Part shown: piece after piece, positions 1-6,728 of the stretch | Position numbering within the stretch: position 1 is the first letter of the stretch | Layout of the letters: each line of letters opens with the position of its first letter | Virus record (IMG/VR): IMGVR_UViG_3300030616_000042 | Location: 1-45,342 of that record | Length of the DNA stretch: 45,342 bases | Source: a virus | Direction: 5' to 3' (one strand) | Translations under genes and position numbers: made by a program | Notes under the pieces: generated by a model | The model's database searches: none | Told to the model about the DNA's origin: nothing | The model's input: only the letters and a program-made list of their open reading frames with translations

Positions 1-127
1 TTCCTCTTGCTTACCCTCTTTGTGAGTAATTTTACTATGTTTATTGAGTATTTTCTCTTTGTGCCTTACACTACACTTTATGTTTTCTTGAGCTTTTGTA
101 GTGTATGGCTTCTCTTTGTGTTCTGTG
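1..127. repeat. Terminal overlap copy A1 (equals 44619-44745)
   Basis: These 127 bp match 44619-44745 exactly; the first mismatch is at 128/44746. Together with 580-691 = 45231-45342 this shows that the window ends overlap through two alternative versions of the intervening ~0.5 kb. Confidence 0.95.
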
Positions 128-357
128 CCTAACAATGTCTCACTTATAGATGGCTTTTCTGCCATAGTTTTCTTTACTTCATCATGGAATTTATCTAATG
201 CTTTATTTATGGCGTTATCTTTTTTTGTTTCATATGCATTGCTTCTGCATTTTGGGCAACTTAGCATTAAATCTTGAGTAAATTCTACACTTGAATTTGT
301 GTTCTCTACCTTATCCCATATCGTTCCACAATTTACACATTTTACTCTTGTTCTCAT
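1..357 (-). CDS. Zinc-ribbon hypothetical protein, 3' end cut by window edge
   Basis: The frame is open from ATG at 357 to the window edge (119 codons seen). Residues C7, C10, C34 and C37 form two CxxC knuckles of a probable zinc ribbon. A charged helical stretch (about 45-65) follows, then a Lys-rich tail with recurring HKE motifs (EHKEKPY, RHKEKIL, THKEGKQ). Its start overlaps the stop of the 354-566 gene by 4 bp (ATGA), so the two are translationally coupled. The last 127 nt shown are identical to part of the 44163-44948 gene, which has a different N-terminal half; the two look like alternative strain versions of one locus. Function unknown. Confidence 0.6.
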   Translation of the reverse strand, partial: MRTRVKCVNCGTIWDKVENTNSSVEFTQDLMLSCPKCRSNAYETKKDNAINKALDKFHDEVKKTMAEKPSISETLLGTEHKEKPYTTKAQENIKCSVRHKEKILNKHSKITHKEGKQEE

Positions 358-566
358 TTCTTCCTCCTTAACATCCTCTTTATTCCCTTAGATGATATTA
401 CTTTGTCCTTCTTGCTCTTTAATCTCTTTAGGGCTATATTGTTCTCGTTTAGCTCTATTAGTGTGGCTTGCATATCTATCAGCTTGTCTGTTAAATGTTG
501 TGCTAATATGGTTGATTTTCTAAGGTTCTTTACAAACTCTTTTGCTAATTTGTCTTGTTTTTTCAT
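354..566 (-). CDS. Small Lys-rich helical protein (70 aa)
   Basis: A 70-residue, basic, mostly helical protein without a recognised domain. The C-terminal half contains IALKRLKSKKDKVISS, nearly the same as the N-terminus of the 44163-44948 protein (IALKRLNNKKDKVISS). Segments have therefore been shuffled between the two versions of this locus. ATG is preceded by a GGGGGG run as ribosome binding site, and the 3' end overlaps the next gene by ATGA. Function unknown; possibly nucleic-acid binding from charge alone. Confidence 0.6.
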   Translation of the reverse strand: MKKQDKLAKEFVKNLRKSTILAQHLTDKLIDMQATLIELNENNIALKRLKSKKDKVISSKGIKRMLRRKK

Positions 567-579
567 CCCTCCCCCCTTC

Positions 580-691
580 AGTCCTTTGTTAGATTTTAAC
601 CCCTGTCCCCATCTTCTAATATATCCGTTTATAGAGTGCTAATTATCTCTCTTACTACGTTTACCGTTACTCCGTTCCCGCATAATTTATA
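580..691. repeat. Terminal overlap copy B1 (equals 45231-45342)
   Basis: 112 bp identical to the last 112 bp of the window, covering the 3' end of the C5-methyltransferase gene and the start of the spacer after it. Position 579 is the first mismatch; a few bases beyond it (ribosome binding site run) match again. Confidence 0.95.
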
Positions 692-1969
692 TCTTTGTGT
701 GTCTGATATATTAGGTTCTTTTGTCCAGTTATCCGGTAGTCCTTGTAATCTTTCAGTTTCTAAAGGAGTCAATCTTCTAATACTACTACTGGCATAAATT
801 GATTTCTTTTGAACATCATTGGATTTCCGTATTTCTTGTATCTCTGATAATGTTTCTCGCAATACCCCAAACCCTTTTGCAGTTTTCCGCATACCTTGCA
901 TACCTTTTTCTTTCTGTGCTGCTTGTTGTGGCAACTTCTGCATATCTCCATTAGATTTTCTACCTTGTTGTTGTGCCAGTCGTTGTCTATATGGTGTATC
1001 TCCGTTTTTTTCTTTTTCTTGCATATCTGACATATTCCCTTTCTGTCCTTGAAATCTCTTCTTGCTCTCCAATGTTCTGTCATCCAGTTTGCCATTATTT
1101 CTCTCCTCCACTATCTCAACTGCATTAGTCCTTCCTGTGTCTAAGGTAAATACGTTACCATCTTCTCTTGTTAGATGTCCTGTTCCACCTTTACCGGATT
1201 TACTGCTACACGGTAGCATATTGTGGACTAATATTGGAACGTGTCCACCACCTTTTCCCATAGCTTCACCTAAACACGTAGACATATCTTTCATAACTCC
1301 TGCATTTTTTTGAGTGCTTCCTATAACTACAAAATTATTTTCTTTCCTTCCACCCTCTCGGGTAGTTATGGATGTAGATAATTGGGTTTCTGGTTCTGTC
1401 CTTCCTTCTCTTCCTGTATGTGCTTTACCATTTTCTCCGATAGGAAATACTTGCTTGAAACATTCTTTTCCAAGATGTCCGATAATGAACACCCTTTCCC
1501 TATTTTGCGGAACTCCGAAGTCCTTGCTGTTAAGTATTTGCCATTGCAAAATATACCCCAAGTCAGAAAAGGTTGAGAGGATAAGTCCAAAGGTTCGCCC
1601 TTTATCGTGTGACAGAAGCCCTCTGACATTTTCCAAGAGCAATAGTTTAGGTCTTTTAACGGATACAATCCTCGCAATTTCATAGAAAAGAGTTCCTCGA
1701 GTATCTTCAAGTCCTTTTCTTTTCCCAGCAATACTGAAAGCCTGGCAAGGGAATCCCGCAGTGAGCAAATCGAAGTCTGGCAATTCTTCTGGAACAATTC
1801 TTGTTGCATCTCCATACTCCTTTATTTGTGGAAAGTGGTATTTATATACCTGAATAGCATATTTGTCTATTTCACTAAATCCTATTGTTTCTATTCCGTT
1901 ATCTCTGGCAGCTATCGTAAATCCGCCATATCCGGTGAACATATCGAAGTGCTTATCAATGTGCTTCAT
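629..1969 (-). CDS. dcm: DNA cytosine-5 methyltransferase with out-of-frame HNH insert
   Basis: C5-cytosine DNA methyltransferase, probably masking phage DNA from host restriction. Motif I is DMFTGYGGF (9-17), motif IV GFPCQAFS with nucleophile C75, motif VI ENVRG, motif VIII QNRERVFIIG, motif IX RRLTPLETERLQGLPDNWT and motif X CGNGVTVNVV. Start ATG follows AAGGGG directly after the 45-aa upstream gene. At 446 aa it is about 110 residues longer than a simple single-domain enzyme. The excess (about residues 292-400) is a low-complexity Lys/Gln/Arg-rich stretch between the target-recognition region and motif IX, and it is exactly where a separate HNH gene lies in another frame (769-1095). Whether the read-through enzyme is active cannot be told; all catalytic motifs are intact. 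Confidence 0.93.
   Translation of the reverse strand: MKHIDKHFDMFTGYGGFTIAARDNGIETIGFSEIDKYAIQVYKYHFPQIKEYGDATRIVPEELPDFDLLTAGFPCQAFSIAGKRKGLEDTRGTLFYEIARIVSVKRPKLLLLENVRGLLSHDKGRTFGLILSTFSDLGYILQWQILNSKDFGVPQNRERVFIIGHLGKECFKQVFPIGENGKAHTGREGRTEPETQLSTSITTREGGRKENNFVVIGSTQKNAGVMKDMSTCLGEAMGKGGGHVPILVHNMLPCSSKSGKGGTGHLTREDGNVFTLDTGRTNAVEIVEERNNGKLDDRTLESKKRFQGQKGNMSDMQEKEKNGDTPYRQRLAQQQGRKSNGDMQKLPQQAAQKEKGMQGMRKTAKGFGVLRETLSEIQEIRKSNDVQKKSIYASSSIRRLTPLETERLQGLPDNWTKEPNISDTQRYKLCGNGVTVNVVREIISTL
769..1095 (-). CDS. HNH homing-type endonuclease nested inside methyltransferase gene
   Basis: A 108-aa HNH nuclease read one base out of frame with the methyltransferase, on the same strand. It has CQICKKKKKTEIHHID, then NNKVENLMEICRSCHNKQH (Cys pairs, HH, N, H of the beta-beta-alpha-metal fold), and a second zinc knuckle CKVCGKLQKGLGYCEKHYQR seen in many phage HNH proteins. 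It has its own strong ribosome binding site (GGAGGAG seven bases before ATG). Its stop lies inside the motif IX coding region of the host gene, so it is wholly embedded. The insertion keeps the methyltransferase frame open. It is most likely a free-standing homing endonuclease that inserted without an intron or intein, or an intron-borne one whose splice sites I cannot recognise. Confidence 0.85.
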   Translation of the reverse strand: MANWMTEHWRARRDFKDRKGICQICKKKKKTEIHHIDNDWHNNKVENLMEICRSCHNKQHRKKKVCKVCGKLQKGLGYCEKHYQRYKKYGNPMMFKRNQFMPVVVLED

Positions 1970-1978
1970 ATCATCCCC

Positions 1979-2116
1979 TTAAAATATATTAATCCCTACT
2001 CCCAGAACCCAGCCGATTGCGAACAGTATCATGGTTATTATACACACTTCTCTTGTTAGGTCTTTACAGTTATCTCTCTTGTAGTCTCTTATTGGCTTTA
2101 ATAAGTCTGTTTTCAT
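1979..2116 (-). CDS. Small membrane protein (45 aa)
   Basis: ATG at 2116 is preceded by GGGTAAGGGAG. The product has a basic N-terminal half followed by one hydrophobic helix (about residues 27-45, VCIITMILFAIGWVLGVGI). The stop codon runs directly into the ribosome binding site of the methyltransferase gene, so the two are co-translated. No family recognised. Confidence 0.6.
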   Translation of the reverse strand: MKTDLLKPIRDYKRDNCKDLTREVCIITMILFAIGWVLGVGINIF

Positions 2117-2122
2117 ACTCCC

Positions 2123-2198
2123 TTACCCTTTGATTGTTGCTATACAAGTTATTGTATGTATCTATACAAATTCTTGTATGCTTTACCCTTTGATTGTT
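2123..2198. promoter_or_regulatory. Paired palindromes ATACAA-N4-TTGTAT flanked by 16-bp direct repeats
   Basis: Two copies of the hyphenated palindrome ATACAA-N4-TTGTAT lie at 2142-2157 and 2164-2179, centres 22 bp apart (two helical turns). They sit between two identical 16-bp repeats TTACCCTTTGATTGTT at 2123-2138 and 2183-2198, which on the minus strand include an AAAGGG ribosome-binding-like core. Arrangement and spacing fit a dimeric-repressor operator pair; the alternative is RNA hairpins in the intergenic transcript. The binding protein is unknown. Confidence 0.5.
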
Positions 2199-2207
2199 TT
2201 ATCTTCT

Positions 2208-2597
2208 CTATAATTTAAGTAGTTTACTTGCTACAAATATACACGTTACTGCGAATATAAGGATTACTATTATCTTGAGTAAACGCCAAAATTTATGCGT
2301 TGTGCTTTCTTCTGCTTGTGCTGTGCCCATTACTATCTCGGCACGGTCTATTACTCCTGATATGGCTTCTACGTTTATTGGCTTTGGGTTGCTTGCTGGA
2401 TATGTAATATCGGCTTCTTTGGGTATGCGTATTTCTTTAGGCATTTCTGTTACTTCATATTTAATTTCTTCTGTCGGCTCTAGCTTGTCTAATATCTCTT
2501 GTTTACTCTCGGTTAATGGTATCGGCATTTCCACTTTTGGACTAACTATGGCCTTGTTACAGCTTGTTAATAAGATTAGTAAGATTAGATACTTCAT
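2208..2597 (-). CDS. Unimolecular spanin (u-spanin) lipoprotein
   Basis: 129 aa. The N-terminus is a lipoprotein signal with lipobox LTSC (modified Cys13). The body is Pro-rich and periplasmic (recurring P and IP), and the C-terminus is a single membrane helix (about 109-126, IIVILIFAVTCIFVASKL). A lipoyl N-terminus in the outer membrane and a helix in the inner membrane is the architecture of T1 gp11-type u-spanins, which fuse the two membranes at the last step of lysis; the length also fits. It implies a host with an outer membrane. It lies in the early/middle gene block, about 11 kb from the endolysin, which is unusual. Overlaps the HNH gene upstream by 4 bp. Confidence 0.8.
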   Translation of the reverse strand: MKYLILLILLTSCNKAIVSPKVEMPIPLTESKQEILDKLEPTEEIKYEVTEMPKEIRIPKEADITYPASNPKPINVEAISGVIDRAEIVMGTAQAEESTTHKFWRLLKIIVILIFAVTCIFVASKLLKL

Positions 2598-2845
2598 TTG
2601 TTCCTCCTGGTTATTTTGTATTTTCTTAATTCCTTGTGTTTATATAGCTTGTTATGTATTATGTCGTGGTGATAGTTGCATATTGCTATTACGTCTTCTA
2701 GTGTGTCTTTTCCCCCTTGTGCCCGGCTTAGTACGTGGTGTACTGCGTCTGCCGGATTACTGCATCTTGTCCCGTTTATCTCTACTTCACATCTGCCCTC
2801 GGATCTGTCCATTAGCTCTCGTTTAAATTTGTCTGTATACACCAT
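2594..2845 (-). CDS. HNH endonuclease domain protein
   Basis: An 83-aa minimal HNH protein: CEVEINGTRCSNPADAVHH gives the first Cys pair and the HH, then N and CNYHHDIIHN complete the metal site. It resembles small phage HNH proteins that nick DNA or help packaging, but here it sits in the nuclease/early cluster, not beside terminase. The start at 2845 overlaps the upstream nuclease gene by 34 bp; a GGAG lies 13 bases before ATG. Its 3' end overlaps the spanin gene by 4 bp. Confidence 0.8.
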   Translation of the reverse strand: MVYTDKFKRELMDRSEGRCEVEINGTRCSNPADAVHHVLSRAQGGKDTLEDVIAICNYHHDIIHNKLYKHKELRKYKITRRNK

Positions 2846-3141
2846 TCTTTATCTATCCACTCCTCTATCTTCCAGGGTTTATAGTTCTGCTTTATCCATA
2901 TCTGTTTTCTACACGCCGTCATGTCATCTGCTATCTCTTGTCTTTCTTTACGGCTTATATATCCGCTCTTTACCTGTATTCCCACTACACACGCCCCTTC
3001 TTCCCTGTTTGTTATCCAGGGTATTGCAAAAAGGTCATATACCCCGTGTGATCCGCCTGCCTTTATTACTGTATATCCCCTCTTACGCATTATATCTCTT
3101 ACCTGTCTTTCCCTACGGCTCCCTTTAGCTTTTGTGTTCAT
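2812..3141 (-). CDS. PD-(D/E)XK nuclease, Holliday-junction-resolvase-like
   Basis: 109 aa from ATG at 3141, which has GGAGA six bases upstream; the longer open frame upstream only shadows the next gene. Order of motifs is that of archaeal Hjc/VRR-type nucleases: E11 in the first helix (GSRRERQVRDIM), D36 (GVYDLFAI) and Q56-x-K58 (GIQVKSG). Likely cuts branched DNA during phage recombination or packaging. Phage resolvases of this size usually act as dimers. Start and stop overlap neighbouring genes. Confidence 0.75.
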   Translation of the reverse strand: MNTKAKGSRRERQVRDIMRKRGYTVIKAGGSHGVYDLFAIPWITNREEGACVVGIQVKSGYISRKERQEIADDMTACRKQIWIKQNYKPWKIEEWIDKEWCIQTNLNES

Positions 3142-3307
3142 GTTGTCTCCTGCTTTTGAGTCTCCAAAGACTACAATAAAATTTTTTGATATTATATGGG
3201 AATATGTTTTCTGGACTATATACATTTCTACTACAATCACTATACCCCTTGTAATATCCTTCTTCAAAAAAGCAATAATACTTACAATTTATACAGCTCT
3301 TTTTCAT
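3125..3307 (-). CDS. Cys-rich small protein (60 aa)
   Basis: 60 aa with SCINCKYYCFF near the N-terminus and single Cys residues at SDCSRN and FYCSLW, arranged like a small zinc-binding module. ATG overlaps the stop of the 3304-3639 gene by 4 bp with GGGAG upstream. The C-terminus is basic (SRRQHEHKS). No function can be assigned. Confidence 0.6.
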   Translation of the reverse strand: MKKSCINCKYYCFFEEGYYKGYSDCSRNVYSPENIFPYNIKKFYCSLWRLKSRRQHEHKS

Positions 3308-3639
3308 CCCATCTCCCTTACCAGTTGTTTAGGATCGGGATATACCGGTATACCCATTTTGTTTGCTATTCTTATCTCCTCTTTTACACCTTTAGAGTTC
3401 TCCCATCCAGGTACTAAAAATACTGCATCACTTACCTTCATCCATTCTAGGCTGTTATAAAAATAGTCGTCACGTTCATAATAACCAAATTTAATCCCCA
3501 TCATTACATCTACACCAGGTATGTATACTGCAAATCCTTCTAATCTTATGCTCTCCGCCCACTCCATCATTATTGAAACGTTCTTAATATACTGCGTTAC
3601 ATCTGCTGTTAAGGCTCCTGCTATGTAAATTCTTTTCAA
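3304..3639 (-). CDS. Nucleoside deoxyribosyltransferase-like protein (DUF4406 type)
   Basis: 111 aa. It begins KRIYIAGALT, has DAVFLVPGWENSKGVKEEI in the middle and ends IANKMGIPVYPDP. These are the hallmarks of DUF4406, a Rossmann-like family related to nucleoside 2-deoxyribosyltransferases and common in phages. A role in nucleotide salvage or base exchange is inferred from fold similarity only; substrate unknown. Lies between the Cys-rich gene and a DNA methyltransferase gene in the same leftward operon. Confidence 0.75.
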   Translation of the reverse strand: MKRIYIAGALTADVTQYIKNVSIMMEWAESIRLEGFAVYIPGVDVMMGIKFGYYERDDYFYNSLEWMKVSDAVFLVPGWENSKGVKEEIRIANKMGIPVYPDPKQLVREMG

Positions 3640-3648
3640 TGTGCCTCC

Positions 3649-5097
3649 TTATAGTAGCCCTGCTTCGTTATGGATTCTCCTTTCAGAAAGATTTACATAA
3701 GATTCATTTAGTTCTATTCCAATATATTGTCTGTTGAGTTTCCTTGCTACCAGGCTTGTAGTTCCTGCACCGCTGAAAGGATCTAATACTATACCACCTT
3801 CAAATCCTGCGTTACAACCACAATCAGAGTATGAATATTCTTTAACTTGGCTCATGCTTTCTAAAATTCTACGTTTCGTTTCAGATGGCTTTTGTGCACC
3901 AGTTCCTTCGTATTCTTTAACTTCTTTACCTTTATATTCTCCCTCTGAATTACACCCTGATACTTTCATACTATCTGTTACAGTCTTACCAATAACCTTT
4001 TCTATTCGTTTCCTTACTTTACCACAATTCTTGCATACATATTCAGGACATCCTGCCTTTATAGGCGTTATACATAGTTCTTCTGGATATACTGCAAAGT
4101 GAGCTTCACTATATGGTTTAGGGTTAATGTTCCATACACAGCGTTTGTTGCGACCTTGCTCGTTTACAAACCTCTCGCCCATCTTTTCGGTATGCACACC
4201 ATTATTACTCTGAGTAGATGGTCTATCGCAATCCCAACCATACTCTGCCCTTTTAATCGATTCTTCCTTTACTTCTTCAAACTGCTGTTCAAAGTAATAC
4301 TTCTTCTGTTTACTGAATAAAAAGATATACTCAAAATCTACTGTAAATCTGTCTTTAACTGATGACGGCATACAATTAGACTTATACCAGATTATAGTGT
4401 TTCTTAATATCCAACCTCTGTTTACCATTTCTATTGCGAATCGGAAGGGTATCATTACAAGGGATTTTTCAAGTCCTCTTGTTGCATCTTGATTACCTTT
4501 GCTTGCTCCCATTTTGCTTGTTGTATATCCTAAGTTTTTTGTTTTATCTGTATGTCCAGTAGAATTACCACTACCACCATAGGTATCACCCAAGTTTACC
4601 CATACCGTTCCTGTATCTTTTAATACTCTCTTTACCTCGTCAAATATGTTGCATAGCTTATTGATGTACTCGTCAAATGTCGGCTCAAGTCCGAGCTGAT
4701 TATCTACTCTGACTGCACCACATTTAGAACAAGTATTTACCATTTCAGATTTTGCTTTTGTCCTTTCCTCATTTGAAAGAGTATTCAGGCATTTCGTAGA
4801 GCAGAATTTATTACCTATTTTGCCATTGAAGTTCTTGCCACATACCTGACATTTTAATAATGTGCCTATTTTATTAAACTCTTTTCTTGATGGTCTTTCC
4901 CAATCTCCCTCATATCCCTTTATGTTATTTTGTGCCTTATGGTCGCAATCAGGATTACCACCTTCCCATTTAGCCGTTCCATAATCCCTTAAAGCCCAAT
5001 ATGGCGGAGAAGTCATACACATATCAACCAGTTTATCAGGCATAGTCTTTAATACTTCTAGTGAGTCACCACAGTGTATTTTGTTTGTCCAGGTCAT
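3649..5097 (-). CDS. DNA methyltransferase, TSPPY (N4-C or N6-A) type, with zinc knuckles
   Basis: 482 aa. Starts CGDSLEVLKTMPDKLVDMC then TSPPYWALRDYG (catalytic motif IV), and ends VLDPFSGAGTTSLVARKLNR plus YIGIELNESYV (AdoMet site). This permuted beta-class order is found in phage and restriction-system amino-methyltransferases; SPPY favours N4-cytosine but does not exclude N6-adenine. Between these blocks are three Cys groups, CQVCGKNFNGKIGNKFCSTKC, CSKCGAVR and CKNCGKVRKR, suggesting zinc-stabilised inserts in the target-recognition region. Start ATG overlaps the stop of the 45-aa gene upstream (ATGA). Probably anti-restriction. Confidence 0.9.
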   Translation of the reverse strand: MTWTNKIHCGDSLEVLKTMPDKLVDMCMTSPPYWALRDYGTAKWEGGNPDCDHKAQNNIKGYEGDWERPSRKEFNKIGTLLKCQVCGKNFNGKIGNKFCSTKCLNTLSNEERTKAKSEMVNTCSKCGAVRVDNQLGLEPTFDEYINKLCNIFDEVKRVLKDTGTVWVNLGDTYGGSGNSTGHTDKTKNLGYTTSKMGASKGNQDATRGLEKSLVMIPFRFAIEMVNRGWILRNTIIWYKSNCMPSSVKDRFTVDFEYIFLFSKQKKYYFEQQFEEVKEESIKRAEYGWDCDRPSTQSNNGVHTEKMGERFVNEQGRNKRCVWNINPKPYSEAHFAVYPEELCITPIKAGCPEYVCKNCGKVRKRIEKVIGKTVTDSMKVSGCNSEGEYKGKEVKEYEGTGAQKPSETKRRILESMSQVKEYSYSDCGCNAGFEGGIVLDPFSGAGTTSLVARKLNRQYIGIELNESYVNLSERRIHNEAGLL

Positions 5098-5231
5098 TTA
5101 TTCTTCCTCTTATTTACTTTTTCTATCATGCTTGCAAAATTCCATTCATACCCATATCGTATCATATATTTCATACCTCTTGATGCTGGCTTTAATGCTT
5201 TGTTAAATTTGTCGTTCTTACGTTTATTCAT
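5094..5231 (-). CDS. Small basic protein (45 aa)
   Basis: ATG at 5231 follows AGAGGAAGAAGAA, overlaps the previous stop by ATGA, and its own stop overlaps the methyltransferase start the same way. The product is basic and helical (starts MNKRKNDKFNKAL, ends VNKRKNK). Unrecognised. Confidence 0.55.
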   Translation of the reverse strand: MNKRKNDKFNKALKPASRGMKYMIRYGYEWNFASMIEKVNKRKNK

Positions 5232-5419
5232 TTCTTCTTCCTCTTTACGCTTACTACTACGTGTGGATCACCAAATCCAAATGTTATTTCCCCTAGCTCT
5301 TCTGCTTTATGGTCGTCTGTGGCTTTTATTTCAAAGTTAAATTCATCTCCATCTGCATATCTCATTGTTATTGTGTAGTCCTTGTGCTTTTTTAGTTTCT
5401 TTTTTAGTTCCTTTTTCAC
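5228..5419 (-). CDS. Small beta-rich protein (63 aa), GTG start
   Basis: GTG at 5419 with AAAGGA upstream. Lys-rich N-terminus (KKELKKKLKKHK), then alternating beta-like segments (YTITMRYADGDEFNFEIKA) and HVVVSVKRKKK at the end. Tight ATGA/stop coupling with both neighbours supports it as real. No family recognised. Confidence 0.55.
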   Translation of the reverse strand: MKKELKKKLKKHKDYTITMRYADGDEFNFEIKATDDHKAEELGEITFGFGDPHVVVSVKRKKK

Positions 5420-5420
5420 T

Positions 5421-5567
5421 TTAATATCCTTTAGTTATCTTCCTTTTATCCCCCGTAGGGTTGTTGCGTTCTTTGAATACTCCTATTACCGGCCTTACTT
5501 TTGTTTTCTTTCTTAACGTACCGTCCTTTTTAAATCTGTTTGTTCTGTTAGGTTTCCTAATGTCCAT
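5421..5567 (-). CDS. Small basic protein (48 aa)
   Basis: ATG at 5567 with GGAG eight bases upstream, lying inside the 3' end of the 5513-5875 gene in another frame and ending one base before the next GTG. Strongly basic (RKPNRTNRFKKDGTLRKKTK), suggesting nucleic-acid contact. Unrecognised. Confidence 0.5.
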   Translation of the reverse strand: MDIRKPNRTNRFKKDGTLRKKTKVRPVIGVFKERNNPTGDKRKITKGY

Positions 5568-5875
5568 TCTTCTTTCTCCGTATTATAAAATATGTTCCAG
5601 TCCCATACATGTAAATGCTCCATTTCTGTGTAAAAATCGTTTGTCTTGGGATCTTTATAGGGTGGTTGCTGTTTGTCTATTTCCCTTTCTACCTTTTCCA
5701 GTTCGTCCCGGGTAAGTCGCCCTATCTTCTTTATCTTCCCGTCAAACATGTATGTCCTCATCTCTAACGGACTGTGTCTCCTCTGGTTCTCTAGTTCCCT
5801 ATCGTGTAGTCTTTCTACGTCAGGTTTAGTAAGTTGCTTAATGTATGCTGCCCTAGGCCATTCGTATATTATCAC
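5513..5875 (-). CDS. Hypothetical protein (120 aa)
   Basis: 120 aa, charged, without Cys. Central helical region RDELEKVEREIDKQQPP, then an aromatic stretch HLHVWDWNIFYN. It overlaps the replisome-organiser gene stop by 4 bp and follows it directly, so a replication-associated job is possible but not shown. No recognised family. Confidence 0.6.
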   Translation of the reverse strand: MIIYEWPRAAYIKQLTKPDVERLHDRELENQRRHSPLEMRTYMFDGKIKKIGRLTRDELEKVEREIDKQQPPYKDPKTNDFYTEMEHLHVWDWNIFYNTEKEEWTLGNLTEQTDLKRTVR

Positions 5876-6594
5876 TCTTCCCTCCCCTTAGTTCTACGGT
5901 CTATTTCCCATTGTGATGCGTTCTTTACTATTGTTTCTATAGTCCAGTCCAGCTTCTTGTGGTTAAACCGGCTCCCTAGTTGATCTATGCAATCTACCGC
6001 AGTTTCCCAGCTAGTGAAATACTCTAAAAGCTGTTTAGCACTCTTAGAACACCTGGGAAAGTTCAGTTTGTCCCATTTCTTGTCATTTAAGTCAAATCCT
6101 TTCTTTACCTTGTAGGCTAGTACTATACGCTGTTCGGGTGTCTTTTCCCGAACCTTTTTCTTTTTATCTCTCTCTTCTTCTACTTCTACTTCTCTATCTC
6201 CTTCTCCTTCTACGGTGTCACTTGGCTTGTAACTTTGGTTTGTAACCTCATTTAGTAACTTCTCTCTGTATGGTTTCTGCCTTTGGTACTCGCTTTGGTA
6301 TTTCTTCCAGTTCATTATTTCTATCTTGCCATTCAGATGAACCCCTATTTTATCATACTGTACTAGCTTATCTATGGTTTTCCCTATCAGGTCTGTGTTT
6401 GTGTTTAATAGGGATGCTAGCTGTTCCCATGTGTACCCCATATCTTTTGTTATGCAAATCTTACCCGGATATGGTGAGTCTCCTGCCAATAACAAAAAAC
6501 CAATCCATACAAATCTTTCAGCTTCGTTCAGTTCTTTAAACATAGTTCCCCTCAATGTTTGGTTTACCCATAGTTTGATCCATGTTCTTCTCAT
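5872..6594 (-). CDS. Phage replisome organiser (DnaD/DnaT-like)
   Basis: 240 aa from ATG at 6594, preceded by TAGGAG; the upstream frame extension has no ribosome binding site. The N-terminal winged-helix region (MRRTWIKLWVNQTLRG, then LNEAERFVWIGFLLLAGDS and ITKDMGYTWEQLASLL) is typical of phage replisome-organiser proteins. These bind the origin and recruit host helicase and loader. A charged linker (about 145-175) precedes a C-terminal helical domain ending WTIETIVKNASQWEIDRR. With no polymerase, helicase or primase seen in the window, replication probably uses the host replisome. It is the first full gene behind the promoter at 6729-6757. Confidence 0.75.
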   Translation of the reverse strand: MRRTWIKLWVNQTLRGTMFKELNEAERFVWIGFLLLAGDSPYPGKICITKDMGYTWEQLASLLNTNTDLIGKTIDKLVQYDKIGVHLNGKIEIMNWKKYQSEYQRQKPYREKLLNEVTNQSYKPSDTVEGEGDREVEVEEERDKKKKVREKTPEQRIVLAYKVKKGFDLNDKKWDKLNFPRCSKSAKQLLEYFTSWETAVDCIDQLGSRFNHKKLDWTIETIVKNASQWEIDRRTKGREE

Positions 6595-6602
6595 TCTAAC
6601 TC

Positions 6603-6722
6603 CTAAATATAGTAGGGGCACACCCTGTCGGCAAGGACAAGACACATCATAAGATGGGTGTTTGTGTGCCCCCATTCGTCGTCAATAATTTTGTTGGATT
6701 TAATATATCTCGTCCTTGCCAT
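6603..6722 (-). CDS. Possible 39-aa leader ORF at the promoter start point
   Basis: An ATG at 6722 coincides with the predicted transcription start of the 6729-6757 promoter, so it would be leaderless. The 39-codon frame (MARTRYIKSNKIIDDEW...) ends just before the ribosome binding site of the replisome organiser. Its first residues resemble the usual start of replisome organisers (MARxRxIKxxxxxDE). It may therefore be a leader peptide or the remnant of an older N-terminus. It spans the hairpin at 6615-6672. Confidence 0.35.
   Translation of the reverse strand: MARTRYIKSNKIIDDEWGHTNTHLMMCLVLADRVCPYYI
6615..6672 (-). promoter_or_regulatory. Leader stem-loop in the replication-operon mRNA
   Basis: Perfect 9-bp inverted repeat GGGGCACAC (6615-6623) / GTGTGCCCC (6664-6672) around a 40-nt loop, in the untranslated leader between the promoter and the replisome-organiser start. 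A second 9-bp pair, GGCAAGGAC (6630-6638) and GTCCTTGCC (6712-6720), could form a competing fold using the extreme 5' end of the transcript. There is no U-run, so it is not a simple terminator; a regulatory leader is possible. Confidence 0.5.
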
Positions 6723-6728
6723 GTTAGT

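Noticed and set aside
1366-1815. 149-codon minus-strand frame inside the methyltransferase gene
   Set aside because: Overlaps conserved methyltransferase motifs, has no recognisable motif and no own ribosome binding site, unlike the nested HNH frame.
2194-2826. 210-codon plus-strand frame
   Set aside because: Antisense to the spanin and HNH genes, whose motifs are clear; hydrophobic composition arises from complementing Lys/Glu-rich codons.
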